Shown: positions 27,418 to 35,605, counted from the stretch's first letter. The stretch: DNA of 64,000 nucleotides from Pseudomonas sp. N3-W (GCF_024970185.1 NZ_CP103965.1:6281001-6345000); one strand, 5' to 3'. Numbers and translations are program-made. Notes: generated by a model not told the origin, from the sequence alone.

Positions 27418-28347
27418 TTACTTCTGTTTTTCGAAACGGTAGAACAGGTTCGGTTCGCTGACCATATAGAGCGTACCCGCTTCGTCCATGGTCACGCCTT
27501 CGGCGCGGGGGATGGTTTTGTTCAGGCCGTTGAAGCCACCCAGCAGGGTCATGAAGCTGACCTGTTCACCCTTCTCGTCCAGCTCCAGCAACAGGTGCGA
27601 GTCGGCGGACAGTACCAGCGTATGGCCGGTACGCGGATCGATGGCCAGGGCCGACAGGTTGCGGATGTCCAGTTCATTGCTGACCAGTTTCTGCTTGTCG
27701 CCCTTGAGCGTCTGGCTGCCGTCGCTTTTCCAGGTGAACAGCGCTGGCGGGCGTTCTTCACCCAGCAACAGTTGCTGATTGCGCGGGTCCCAGGCGATGG
27801 CTTCGAAAGCCTTGTTCTGGTTTTTTGATGGGCCGAGGTCGTATTTCGGGAAGTTGTCGCGGTTCAGCTCACGAGTGTCGGCATCGACCTTGATGATGGA
27901 CAGCATGTGTTCACGCTCATCGGTAATGGCCATCAGACCGTTACCCATCACCGTCAGGCCTTCGGGATTGACCCAGCCCACCAGCGGCATCTTGCGCAGC
28001 ACGTCGCCCTGCAGGGTCAGCTCGACCAGAAACGGGTTCTTGCCCATCACCGAGAACAGGGTCTTGGTCTGCGGATCGTAAGACAGATCCGAGGCTTCGT
28101 CCTTTTCCATGCCCGGCAGCAGCTTGGCATCGATCACTGCCCGGTAATCCGGCAGCCAGACACTTTGCTGACGCACCGAGGGGCTTTCAAAACGCTCCCG
28201 GAGCCACAGGACGCCGCGATCATCCCAATGCATCGCAAACGCCAGGCCATAAGCTGCCACAACGGCCAACAACAGCCAGTAATACCAGCGCATCAGCAGG
28301 CGTGGGCGACGAGGGGGTTGCAGAGTCGGGAGCGGTTGCGTTGCCAT
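27418..28347 (-). CDS. SdiA-regulated/YjiK-family beta-propeller protein, copy 2
   Basis: A 309-residue paralogue of the neighbouring gene with the same build: an N-terminal anchor (WYYWLLLAVVAAYGLAFAM, about residues 21-39) and blade-like repeats (LSYDPQTKTLFSVMGKN, IAWDPRNQQLLLGEERP, LAIDPRTGHTLVLSADS). The shared C-terminal block is AEGVTMDEAGTLYMVSEPNLFYRF. The pair suggests a tandem duplication followed by divergence. The ATG at 28347 has only a weak GGAA site 11 bases upstream; an ATG at 28293 just before the anchor is possible. Confidence 0.8.
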   Translation of the reverse strand: MATQPLPTLQPPRRPRLLMRWYYWLLLAVVAAYGLAFAMHWDDRGVLWLRERFESPSVRQQSVWLPDYRAVIDAKLLPGMEKDEASDLSYDPQTKTLFSVMGKNPFLVELTLQGDVLRKMPLVGWVNPEGLTVMGNGLMAITDEREHMLSIIKVDADTRELNRDNFPKYDLGPSKNQNKAFEAIAWDPRNQQLLLGEERPPALFTWKSDGSQTLKGDKQKLVSNELDIRNLSALAIDPRTGHTLVLSADSHLLLELDEKGEQVSFMTLLGGFNGLNKTIPRAEGVTMDEAGTLYMVSEPNLFYRFEKQK

Positions 28348-28509
28348 CGGGGAATGCGTTCCAGAAATTCAGGCTAAAGGTAATAGCACAAACGGGCAAA
28401 GTCGCACGCCAGAGCCCCGGAATTATCCAGACAGGATGTGAAAAAAACGGTAAATGGCGGGAAAGCCCTGCCCGGACATTTCGGTTTGCGGGCAGGGTCA
28501 CAAAACCAA

Positions 28510-28600
28510 ATGTGGGAACGAGCCTGCTCGCGAAAGCGGCGTGTCCGTCAATATTGATGTCGACGGGTCCGACGTCTTCGCGAGCAGGCTAGCGCCCACA
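28510..28600. repeat. REP inverted pair, partly degenerate
   Basis: The left arm TGTGGGAACGAGCCTGCTCGCGAA and right arm TTCGCGAGCAGGCTAGCGCCCACA each carry one or two changes from the consensus, so this pair is older than most others here. Confidence 0.85.
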
Positions 28601-28613
28601 GGTTTTGTGTGAG

Positions 28614-29279
28614 CTAGCGGACGCTGCTGGTGAAGCTGCTCGCGCCCGGCAGTTCCAACACCAGGTCGTCGCCCACATTCAGCGGGCCAACACCCACTGG
28701 CGTGCCGGTCAGAATCACGTCACCGGCCTGCAGCGAGAAGCAGCCGGCCATGTACTGGATCATCGGCACGATCGGGTTGAGCATGTCCTTGCTGTTGCCA
28801 TCCTGGCGCACTTCGCCATTGATGGTCAGGCGAATCCCTATATCAGTCAGGTCGGCAAACGTGCTGCCGGCCACGAACGGAGCAATTACCGCCGCGCCGT
28901 CGAAGGATTTGGCGACTTCCCACGGCAGGCCTTTGGATTTCAGCTCGGCCTGCTTGTCGCGCAAGGTCAGGTCCAGGGCCGGAGCGAAGCCGGAGATGGC
29001 GTCCAGCACTTCTTCGCGGCTCGGCTTGGTCGACAGCGGCTTGCCGATCAACACGGCGATTTCCGCCTCGTAATGCACCGAGCCACGCTCGGTCGGAATG
29101 GCAAACCCGCCTTCCAGCGGTACCACGCAACTGCCCGGCTTGATGAACAACAAAGGCTCGGTCGGGACCGGATTATCCAGTTCCTTGGCGTGTTCGGCGT
29201 AGTTGCGGCCGATGCACACCACTTTGCCCAGCGGGAAGTGAATACGCGTACCGTCGACATACTGGTGCTGATAGCTCAT
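28614..29279 (-). CDS. Fumarylacetoacetate-hydrolase-family protein (YcgM type)
   Basis: A 221-residue single-domain FAH enzyme. It has KVVCIGRNYAEHAKEL near residue 19, metal-ligand acidic residues in VHYEAEIAVLIGKPL, D in ALDLTLRDKQ, and the closing pattern GDVILTGTPVGVGPLNVGD. Relatives act as acylpyruvate hydrolases or oxaloacetate decarboxylases; the substrate here is not determinable. AGGAG precedes the ATG by six bases. It follows the FAD dehydrogenase gene by 22 bases on the same strand, so the two are probably one transcript. Confidence 0.85.
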   Translation of the reverse strand: MSYQHQYVDGTRIHFPLGKVVCIGRNYAEHAKELDNPVPTEPLLFIKPGSCVVPLEGGFAIPTERGSVHYEAEIAVLIGKPLSTKPSREEVLDAISGFAPALDLTLRDKQAELKSKGLPWEVAKSFDGAAVIAPFVAGSTFADLTDIGIRLTINGEVRQDGNSKDMLNPIVPMIQYMAGCFSLQAGDVILTGTPVGVGPLNVGDDLVLELPGASSFTSSVR

Positions 29280-29301
29280 TACCGACTCCTGGTTCGTTGA
29301 T

Positions 29302-30696
29302 TCAAACAGCGAAGATCTTGCCCGGGTTCATGATGCCGTTCGGGTCGAACACCGCCTTGACGGCTTTCATGTACTCAATTTCGACCGGCGAGCGGCTGTA
29401 GGTCAAGTAGTCACGCTTGGTCATGCCCACGCCGTGTTCGGCGGAAATCGAGCCGTTGTACTTCTCGACGGTCTCGAACACCCACTTGTTGACGGTGGCG
29501 CACTTGGCGAAAAACTCGTCCTTGCTCAGGTCATCCGGCTTGAGGATGTTCAGGTGCAGGTTGCCGTCGCCGATGTGGCCGAACCAGACGATTTCGAAGT
29601 CCGGGTAGTGTTTGCCGACGATCGCGTCGATTTCTTTCAGGAATGCCGGCACCTTCGACACAGTGACCGAGATGTCGTTTTTGTACGGGGTCCAGTGGGA
29701 GATGGTTTCGGAGATGTACTCGCGCAACTTCCACAGGTTCTGCAACTGGGTTTCGCTCTGGCTCATCACGCCGTCCAACACCCAGCCCTGCTCGACGCAG
29801 TGCTCAAAGGTTTCCAGGGCGTGGTTGGCGACTTCTTCGGTGGTCGCTTCGAATTCCAGCAGCGCGTAGAACGGGCAGTCGGACTCGAACGGCGCCGGTA
29901 CGTCGCCACGGGCCATGACCTTGGCCAGGGCTTTGTCGGAGAAGAATTCGAAAGCGGTCAGGTCGAGTTTGCTCTGGAACGCGTGCAATACCGGCATGAT
30001 CGAGTCGAAATCGGCGGTGCCGAGGACCATGGCAGTGAGATTTTTCGGCGCACGGTCCAGACGCATGGTGGCTTCGACCACGAAACCGAGGGTGCCCTCG
30101 GCGCCGATGAACAGCTGACGCAGGTCGTAGCCGGTGGCGTTCTTGACCAGGTCCCGGTTCAGTTCCAGCAGGTCGCCCTTGCCGGTGACAACCTTCATGC
30201 CCGCCACCCAGTTACGGGTCATGCCGTAGCGAATGACCTTGATTCCGCCGGCATTGGTGCCGATATTGCCGCCAATCTGGCTGGAACCGGCCGAAGCGAA
30301 GTCCACCGGGTAGTACAGGCCTTTTTCTTCAGCGACGTTCTGCAGATGCTCAGTGACCACGCCCGGCTGACAGACGGCGGTGCGGTCAGTCAGGTTCACG
30401 TCGAGGATCTGGTTCATGTAATCGAATGACACAACCACTTCGCCATTGGCGGCGACAGCGGCGGCAGACAGGCCGGTACGACCACCGGACGGCACCAGCG
30501 CCACCTTGTGTTCATTGGCCCAACGCACGATGGCCTGCACCTGTTCGGTGGTCTTGGGGAACACGATAGCGCATGGCGCCGGGGCGAAATGCTTGGTCCA
30601 ATCCTTGCCGTAAGCATTGAGGGAGTCGGCATCGGTCAGCACCTTGCCAGGCTCAACCAGGGTCTTCAGCTCATCAATCAGGGCAGGATTGGTCAT
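29302..30696 (-). CDS. FAD-linked D-2-hydroxyglutarate dehydrogenase-like oxidase
   Basis: A 464-residue flavoprotein with an N-terminal FAD_binding_4 domain (PSGGRTGLSAAAVA, GGNIGTNAGGIKVIRYG) and a C-terminal FAD-oxidase domain ending HGVGMTKRDYL and NGIMNPGKIF. Pseudomonas orthologues next to serA oxidise D-2-hydroxyglutarate to 2-oxoglutarate. This clears the by-product made by SerA and helps pull its unfavourable reaction forward. The divergent serA next door supports that role. The ATG at 30696 starts the conserved MTNPALIDEL; an ATG at 30720 with an AGGA site is an alternative adding eight residues. Confidence 0.85.
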   Translation of the reverse strand: MTNPALIDELKTLVEPGKVLTDADSLNAYGKDWTKHFAPAPCAIVFPKTTEQVQAIVRWANEHKVALVPSGGRTGLSAAAVAANGEVVVSFDYMNQILDVNLTDRTAVCQPGVVTEHLQNVAEEKGLYYPVDFASAGSSQIGGNIGTNAGGIKVIRYGMTRNWVAGMKVVTGKGDLLELNRDLVKNATGYDLRQLFIGAEGTLGFVVEATMRLDRAPKNLTAMVLGTADFDSIMPVLHAFQSKLDLTAFEFFSDKALAKVMARGDVPAPFESDCPFYALLEFEATTEEVANHALETFEHCVEQGWVLDGVMSQSETQLQNLWKLREYISETISHWTPYKNDISVTVSKVPAFLKEIDAIVGKHYPDFEIVWFGHIGDGNLHLNILKPDDLSKDEFFAKCATVNKWVFETVEKYNGSISAEHGVGMTKRDYLTYSRSPVEIEYMKAVKAVFDPNGIMNPGKIFAV

Positions 30697-30762
30697 CGAC
30701 AGAACTCTCGAACAATTCATGGTCATCCTGAAGACGCTTCACGTCGCAGGAATGAGTGTTTA

Positions 30763-30794
30763 GCGGGGTGCATATGCTAGCATATCGACCCCGC
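30763..30794. promoter_or_regulatory. 32-base palindrome upstream of the D-2-hydroxyglutarate dehydrogenase gene
   Basis: The arms GCGGGGT and ACCCCGC flank a perfect 14-base palindrome ATATGCTAGCATAT (30772-30785), with only a two-base mismatch on each side. It lies 67 bases upstream of the start at 30696, where a repressor operator would be expected. No T-run follows, so a terminator is unlikely. Confidence 0.6.
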
Positions 30795-30854
30795 AGGATA
30801 GTGCCCAAGGGCTTTCTGCGGCGACGGTATTCTTGCCGTCCGGGTCAGCATCCA

Positions 30855-31012
30855 GTGCCCTGCTTTATACGTACGTTCCTCTTTTGACGAGTGGCTGTTG
30901 TCGTCAGGCCAGGCGCCGCGACGAGTCATAGCCCGCTATGGCGAGGAGCCACAACGCAGCATGACGGCAACAGACGCCGTCAAAAAGGAACAGGACGTGT
31001 AAGGCAGGGCAC
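30855..31012. repeat. Long imperfect inverted repeat in the serA leader
   Basis: Arms of about 51 bases (30855-30906 and 30962-31012) are inverted, near-matching copies with a few mismatches and gaps. They begin with GTGCCCTGC and run to TGTTG(T/C)CGTCA. The 55-base loop contains its own hairpin CATAGC-CC-GCTATG. The whole ends 46 bases before the serA start. It could be a small non-autonomous mobile element or a structured leader RNA. Confidence 0.7.
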
Positions 31013-31058
31013 CTTGACCATTTCCTGCCATTTTTCTCCGGGATACAGGTTTACGCAG

Positions 31059-32288
31059 ATGAGCAAGACTTCTCTCGATAAGAGCAAGATCAAGTTCCTT
31101 CTTCTCGAAGGCGTCCACCAATCGGCTGTCGACGTCCTCAAGGCGGCGGGCTACACCAGCATCGAGTACCTCACCGGTTCTCTGCCTGAAGCCCAGCTGA
31201 AGGAAAAGATCGCTGATGCGCACTTCATCGGCATTCGCTCCCGCACGCAACTGACCGAAGAAATCTTCGATCACGCGAAGAAGCTGGTCGCTGTCGGCTG
31301 TTTCTGCATCGGCACCAACCAGGTCGACCTGAACGCGGCTCGCGAACGCGGCATCGCGGTGTTCAACGCACCGTACTCCAACACCCGTTCCGTGGCTGAA
31401 CTGGTGCTGGCCGAAGCGATCCTGCTGCTGCGCGGCATCCCGGAGAAGAACGCTTCCTGCCACCGTGGCGGCTGGATCAAGAGCGCGGCCAACTCCTTCG
31501 AAATCCGTGGCAAGAAGCTCGGCATAGTCGGTTACGGCTCGATCGGTACGCAACTGTCGGTCCTGGCTGAAGGCCTGGGCATGCAGGTGTTCTTCTACGA
31601 CGTCGTGACCAAGCTGCCATTGGGCAACGCCACCCAGGTCGGCAACCTGACCGAGCTGCTGGGCATGTCCGACATCGTCACCCTGCACGTACCGGAAACC
31701 GCAGCCACCCAGTGGATGATCGGCGAGAAGGAAATCCGCGCCATCAAGAAAGGCGGCATCCTGATCAACGCGGCTCGCGGCACCGTGGTCGAGCTGGACG
31801 CCCTGGCGGACGCGATCAAGGACAAGCACCTGATCGGCGCGGCCATCGACGTCTTCCCGGTGGAACCACGTTCCAACGATGAAGAGTTCGAAAGCCCGCT
31901 GCGTGGCCTGGACAACGTGATCCTGACCCCGCACATCGGTGGTTCCACCGCGGAAGCGCAAGCCAACATCGGTCTGGAAGTGGCGGAAAAACTGGTCAAG
32001 TACAGCGACAACGGTACTTCGGTATCGTCGGTCAACTTCCCGGAAGTCGCCCTGCCGGCTCACCCTGGCAAGCACCGTCTGCTGCACATCCACGAGAACA
32101 TCCCGGGTGTGATGAGCGAGATCAACAAGGTCTTCGCCGAAAACGGTATCAACATCTCCGGTCAGTTCCTGCAGACCAACGAGAAGGTCGGCTACGTGGT
32201 CATCGACGTCGATGCCGAGTACTCGGACCTGGCGCAAGAAAAGCTGCAACACATCAACGGCACCATTCGTTGCCGCGTGCTGTTCTGA
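31059..32288 (+). CDS. serA: D-3-phosphoglycerate dehydrogenase
   Basis: A 409-residue enzyme for the first step of serine synthesis: oxidation of 3-phosphoglycerate, coupled in some Pseudomonas to reduction of 2-oxoglutarate to D-2-hydroxyglutarate. The NAD fold GIVGYGSIGTQLSVLAEGLGM (residues about 157-177), ARGTVVELDAL, and the catalytic His in TPHIGGSTAEAQ are present. A C-terminal ACT domain (about residues 335-409, HENIPGVMSEINKVFAENGIN) is the serine-sensing part. The ATG at 31059 matches the family start. A strong terminator follows. Confidence 0.95.
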   Translation: MSKTSLDKSKIKFLLLEGVHQSAVDVLKAAGYTSIEYLTGSLPEAQLKEKIADAHFIGIRSRTQLTEEIFDHAKKLVAVGCFCIGTNQVDLNAARERGIAVFNAPYSNTRSVAELVLAEAILLLRGIPEKNASCHRGGWIKSAANSFEIRGKKLGIVGYGSIGTQLSVLAEGLGMQVFFYDVVTKLPLGNATQVGNLTELLGMSDIVTLHVPETAATQWMIGEKEIRAIKKGGILINAARGTVVELDALADAIKDKHLIGAAIDVFPVEPRSNDEEFESPLRGLDNVILTPHIGGSTAEAQANIGLEVAEKLVKYSDNGTSVSSVNFPEVALPAHPGKHRLLHIHENIPGVMSEINKVFAENGINISGQFLQTNEKVGYVVIDVDAEYSDLAQEKLQHINGTIRCRVLF

Positions 32289-32304
32289 TAGCGACTTGAG
32301 CGAC

Positions 32305-32336
32305 AAAAAAAGGGAGCTCCTCGGAGCTCCCTTTTT
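32305..32336. terminator. Bidirectional rho-independent terminator
   Basis: A perfect stem GGGAGCTCC-TC-GGAGCTCCC is flanked by A-runs on the left and T-runs on the right. It therefore ends serA on the plus strand and the DUF4399 gene on the minus strand. Confidence 0.95.
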
Positions 32337-32352
32337 CATGCCTGCTGGAAAG

Positions 32353-32778
32353 TCATTTCACCGTCACGGTGATCTTTTCCGAGACGATTGGCGGATCGAA
32401 AGCCATGTGGTTCTTGTCGCCCAATTCGAGTTGCAAGGTGTGCTGACCCGGAGTCAATGTCAGCTCGGTTTCGGTTTGGGCCTTGCCGAAGTGCACGTGA
32501 TTGGCGTCTACCGGGATGACCGCACCGGCAGGAATGATCTGCTTGGCGTCGATCAGCAGGTGGTGGTGGCCGGTGTTCGCGGTGGCATCGCCCGCCGGAG
32601 CCAGAGCAATGCCTTTGACTTCAAACTTGACCTTGAAAGTCTTGCCAACCGTTTCGCCGCTTGTTGGCGAGCCGATATTCACTGCTGCACCTTGCGGGGC
32701 CGGGGTAGCCGCACTGGCCATCATCGAAGCACCCAGCAGCAGGGCAGCCAAACCAGCACGTGACATGAATGTTTGCAT
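32353..32778 (-). CDS. DUF4399-domain periplasmic protein
   Basis: A 141-residue exported protein with a signal peptide (MQTFMSRAGLAALLLGASMMASA). A beta-rich domain follows, with VNIGSPTSGETVGKTFKVKFEVKGI, GHHHLLIDA, VHFGKAQTETELTLTPGQHTLQL and DKNHMAFDPPI. The conserved histidine triplet and NHMAF are typical of DUF4399. Metal binding is plausible from the histidines, but the function is unknown. It ends at the terminator it shares with serA. Confidence 0.8.
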   Translation of the reverse strand: MQTFMSRAGLAALLLGASMMASAATPAPQGAAVNIGSPTSGETVGKTFKVKFEVKGIALAPAGDATANTGHHHLLIDAKQIIPAGAVIPVDANHVHFGKAQTETELTLTPGQHTLQLELGDKNHMAFDPPIVSEKITVTVK

Positions 32779-32912
32779 TCTCTTCTCCAGTTTTTCCGTA
32801 AAATCCGCGCGGTCATGACAACTTCATGACCATTCGTTGTCGAAGGCACTCGACAACCATAGCAAAGCGCAGCTGAACAGCGCGGCGCGATAATGAATTC
32901 AAAGGAGTGACC

Positions 32913-33497
32913 ATGCGCTTTTTGCCTGGCCTGATCTGCCTGCTACCCCTTTTGAGCCCCTTGGCTCATGCCGAGTTGATTGACGACATCAACGACCGTG
33001 GCGAACTGCGCATTGCACTTGAGGCGAATACACCGCCCTTCAACTTCAAGGACGACGGCAAACTCGCCGGGTTTGAAGTCGAGCTGGGCCAACTGCTGGC
33101 CAATGAGCTGGATGTGCGCGCCGACTTCGTCGTGACCGAGGCCGCCGAGTTGCTGCCCGGTGTTGAATCCGGCAAATACGACGTCGCCATCAACCACATA
33201 GCACTGACCCCGGATTTGAAGGATCGTTTCGATTTCAGCGAGCCCTATGCCCGCACCACCGAGCAGGCGATCTCCCACGAACCACCGCAGCCGCGCCCGC
33301 TGGTGCTGGCGCAGTCGTTTGATGAGGCAAAGAAAGTCAGCCCGACAGTGAGCCTGGTGATTCCGTTTCAGAAGGGCAACCCGGCGTTTCACGCCAGCCT
33401 GGAAAGCGCGTTGCAGCGGATCAAGGCAGATGGGCGGCTGGAGGCGTTGTCGCAGAAGTGGTTGGGGGCGGATACGGGGATTGCGGCCAAGCCGTGA
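32913..33497 (+). CDS. Short SBP_bac_3 periplasmic binding protein lacking most of one lobe
   Basis: A 194-residue exported protein: a signal peptide, then GELRIALEANTPPFNFKDDGKLAGFEVELGQLLANEL, the hallmark first lobe of amino-acid-type binding proteins, up to DRFDFSEPYART. The middle lobe of about 60 residues that should follow is missing. The chain resumes with the closing pattern SLVIPFQKGNP, LESALQRIKADGRLEALSQKWLG. Normal family members are about 250-260 residues. AAGGAG precedes the ATG at 32913 by five bases. No permease or ATPase gene is adjacent. It may be a degenerate transporter component or a repurposed single-lobe protein. Confidence 0.75.
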   Translation: MRFLPGLICLLPLLSPLAHAELIDDINDRGELRIALEANTPPFNFKDDGKLAGFEVELGQLLANELDVRADFVVTEAAELLPGVESGKYDVAINHIALTPDLKDRFDFSEPYARTTEQAISHEPPQPRPLVLAQSFDEAKKVSPTVSLVIPFQKGNPAFHASLESALQRIKADGRLEALSQKWLGADTGIAAKP

Positions 33498-33519
33498 TTT
33501 CAGGTTGTCCACTGACCCT

Positions 33520-33609
33520 GTGGGAGCGAGCCTGCTCGCGAAGAGGCCCGACCAGCCAACATCAATGTTGAATGTTAGTCCGCCTTCGCGAGCAGGCTCG
33601 CTCCCACAT
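33520..33609. repeat. REP inverted pair
   Basis: Inverted GTGGGAGCGAGCCTGCTCGCGAA arms (from 33520 and to 33609) lie between convergent genes. Confidence 0.9.
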
Positions 33610-33626
33610 GGGTTTTGTGTCGGTCT

Positions 33627-34112
33627 TTAGTTCAAGGTTGCCAAGGCAGCAGCCGCTTGCGGCAGCTCCAACTCGCTGAACACCAACACCCCATGACGCT
33701 TGAGCAACGCCGCCGTCACCCCTTCGCCACTGACCTTCACCCCGCTGAACGTCCCGTCATAGGTCAGCAAATTGCCGCAGGACGGACTGTTGGCCTTGAG
33801 CACGGCCACGCGGATGCCGTGTTTTTGCACCAGCTCCAACGCCTGATACGCGCCTGAAAGAAACTCGGCGCTGACGTCCTCGCCTTCAGTGGTCATCACC
33901 GGCTGGCGACCATCAAGCACTTCGGTGCCCTGCCCACCAGGAATTTCTGCCGCTGCCCGTGGGGTCGGCAGGCCACCGGCCACTTCCGGGCACAACGGCA
34001 CCACCCGACCTTCTTCAATCCACTGCTGAAGTTGATCGAACGGCCCACTCGCCCCGCCGTCGTAACGTACGCGGTGGCCCAGCAGGCAGCGGCTTACCAG
34101 AATCTTGTGCAT
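33627..34112 (-). CDS. DUF523 family protein
   Basis: A 161-residue cytoplasmic protein with the DUF523 cysteine pattern: VSRCLLGHRVRYDGG at the N-terminus, PLCPEVAGGLPTPR near residue 39, and LKANSPSCG near residue 105. The three Cys may hold a metal or act in redox or sulfur chemistry; recent work links some DUF523 members to tRNA thiouridine removal, but I cannot confirm that here. It is two bases downstream of the 2OG-oxygenase gene on the same strand, so the two are surely co-translated. Confidence 0.8.
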   Translation of the reverse strand: MHKILVSRCLLGHRVRYDGGASGPFDQLQQWIEEGRVVPLCPEVAGGLPTPRAAAEIPGGQGTEVLDGRQPVMTTEGEDVSAEFLSGAYQALELVQKHGIRVAVLKANSPSCGNLLTYDGTFSGVKVSGEGVTAALLKRHGVLVFSELELPQAAAALATLN

Positions 34113-34114
34113 GA

Positions 34115-34747
34115 TCAGAACGGCTCGTTACCACGACGCCGGAACCAGCCGGTCAATGACAGACGATCCCGGGTCGCGGGCAGGACTTCGTGGGGCACCT
34201 CGCCCGACAGGAACACCACCAGGCAACCGCCTGTGGGCACCACATCGTATTCGACGCCTTCCTTGAGGTACATGCGCAACTGACCACCGTGTTCGGGCAG
34301 CCAGGCGTCATTGAGATAGATCACCGCCGAGACCATGCGCCGATCGTCATCGCGAAAGCGGTCCACATGCTTGAGGTAGAACGCGCCAGGCGGGTAAAGG
34401 GCGAAGTGGCTTTCAAAGTCCTCAAGACCGAGGAACAAACCGCGATTCATGGCCTCGCGCAGGCTGTCCATCAACCCCAGATAACTGTCGCAGGCCACGG
34501 TTTCACCGGGCTCGAGCCACTGGATACGGTCGCCACGAATCCCTTCACGGATCTCCGACGTCGGACCGCGCCCCACGGCGGCCGGCGCCAGTTCACCCTC
34601 GGCGGCGCGTTTACGGCACTCAGCCGCCAGTTCCTGGGTCAGACCCAGAGGCAGGAAAATATTCTGCTGCGACCAGCCGCGTGCAGCCAGGTCGTCGACG
34701 ATACGTAACAGCAGCGGGTGATCAGAGGGTATTTGCATGGCGCGCAT
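34115..34747 (-). CDS. 2-oxoglutarate/Fe(II) dioxygenase (prolyl-4-hydroxylase type)
   Basis: A 210-residue oxygenase with the iron triad H127-x-D129 (KHVDRF) and H186 (VPHEVLP), and Arg195 for the 2-oxoglutarate carboxylate, in a P4Hc-like jelly roll. The YLNDAWLPEHGGQLRMY strand pair is typical. Relatives hydroxylate prolines in proteins such as EF-Tu; the substrate here is unknown. AGGA lies five bases before the ATG at 34747; an ATG three codons later is also possible. It forms a two-gene unit with the DUF523 gene and is divergent from the DUF2059 gene. Confidence 0.82.
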   Translation of the reverse strand: MRAMQIPSDHPLLLRIVDDLAARGWSQQNIFLPLGLTQELAAECRKRAAEGELAPAAVGRGPTSEIREGIRGDRIQWLEPGETVACDSYLGLMDSLREAMNRGLFLGLEDFESHFALYPPGAFYLKHVDRFRDDDRRMVSAVIYLNDAWLPEHGGQLRMYLKEGVEYDVVPTGGCLVVFLSGEVPHEVLPATRDRLSLTGWFRRRGNEPF

Positions 34748-34855
34748 AGTATTCCTGTGCCCACAAATCCGACAGAGCCACGCAGCGGGCTGATACGAAT
34801 TCTCGACAAGTTCCTGTACCGCACGGAGAATAGTCGCCTGCTGACAGGAGTCCCT

Positions 34856-35605
34856 ATGCGCCGTTTGCTTTTTTCACTGTTGATGCTCTGTGTTTTGCCC
34901 GCCTGGGCAGACGGCCACGACCAGTTGTACAAGGTCGCCGGTTGGCCAGACCAACGCGCGCATTTTAACGACGCCCTTTCTGCCGCCCAGCAGCGCTACC
35001 AGAACAGCCTGCCGCCTGCGGTGTTCCAGGCCTTGGTGAACAATAGCAATCAGCGCTTTGCGCCGCAGGCCATGGACCAGCGTGCCGAAGCTCAACTGCG
35101 CCACACCCTGGCCGACCCGAAACCGGCCCTGAACTTCTTTCAATCGCCCCTGGGCAAGAAAATCGTCGCCGCCGAATTACTGGCGACCCGCCGCGATCAA
35201 CTGGCGAAAAACGCCAAGGGCCTGCCCAAGATCCAAGCCAGCGACAGCCGCCTGCTGATCATCGGCCACCTGGCCCAGGCCCTGCCCGCCCGTGAAGCCG
35301 GTGCCGAAGTGAGCCTGGCGATTGCCGGCGTGGCGGCGGACAGTTTGAGTTCGATGATCCCGGGGCTGCTCGGCGGCGGTCAGGCACAAGGCATGTTGAA
35401 CGGACAACGTCAGCGTTTGATGGACCAGATTGGCGCCGACATGAACAACACGCTGCTGTATGTGTATCGCGATCTGTCGGATGACGAGCTGGAAGAGTTT
35501 GCGACGTTTGCCGAGTCGTCTGAGGGCAAGGCCTATTACCAGGCGGCGCTGGCGGCGATTCGGGCGGGGTTGGCGGTGGGGCAGAATACTAATCCTGGCC
35601 AGTAA
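34856..35605 (+). CDS. DUF2059-domain exported protein
   Basis: A 249-residue protein with a clear signal peptide (MRRLLFSLLMLCVLPAWADG). The body is mostly helical with a DUF2059-like C-terminal segment LSDDELEEFATFAESSEGKAYYQAALAAI, in which a helix ends and a conserved SxxGK follows. Members are periplasmic with unknown function. ACAGGAG lies five bases before the ATG at 34856; the upstream open frame overlaps the divergent oxygenase start and is rejected. Confidence 0.8.
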   Translation: MRRLLFSLLMLCVLPAWADGHDQLYKVAGWPDQRAHFNDALSAAQQRYQNSLPPAVFQALVNNSNQRFAPQAMDQRAEAQLRHTLADPKPALNFFQSPLGKKIVAAELLATRRDQLAKNAKGLPKIQASDSRLLIIGHLAQALPAREAGAEVSLAIAGVAADSLSSMIPGLLGGGQAQGMLNGQRQRLMDQIGADMNNTLLYVYRDLSDDELEEFATFAESSEGKAYYQAALAAIRAGLAVGQNTNPGQ

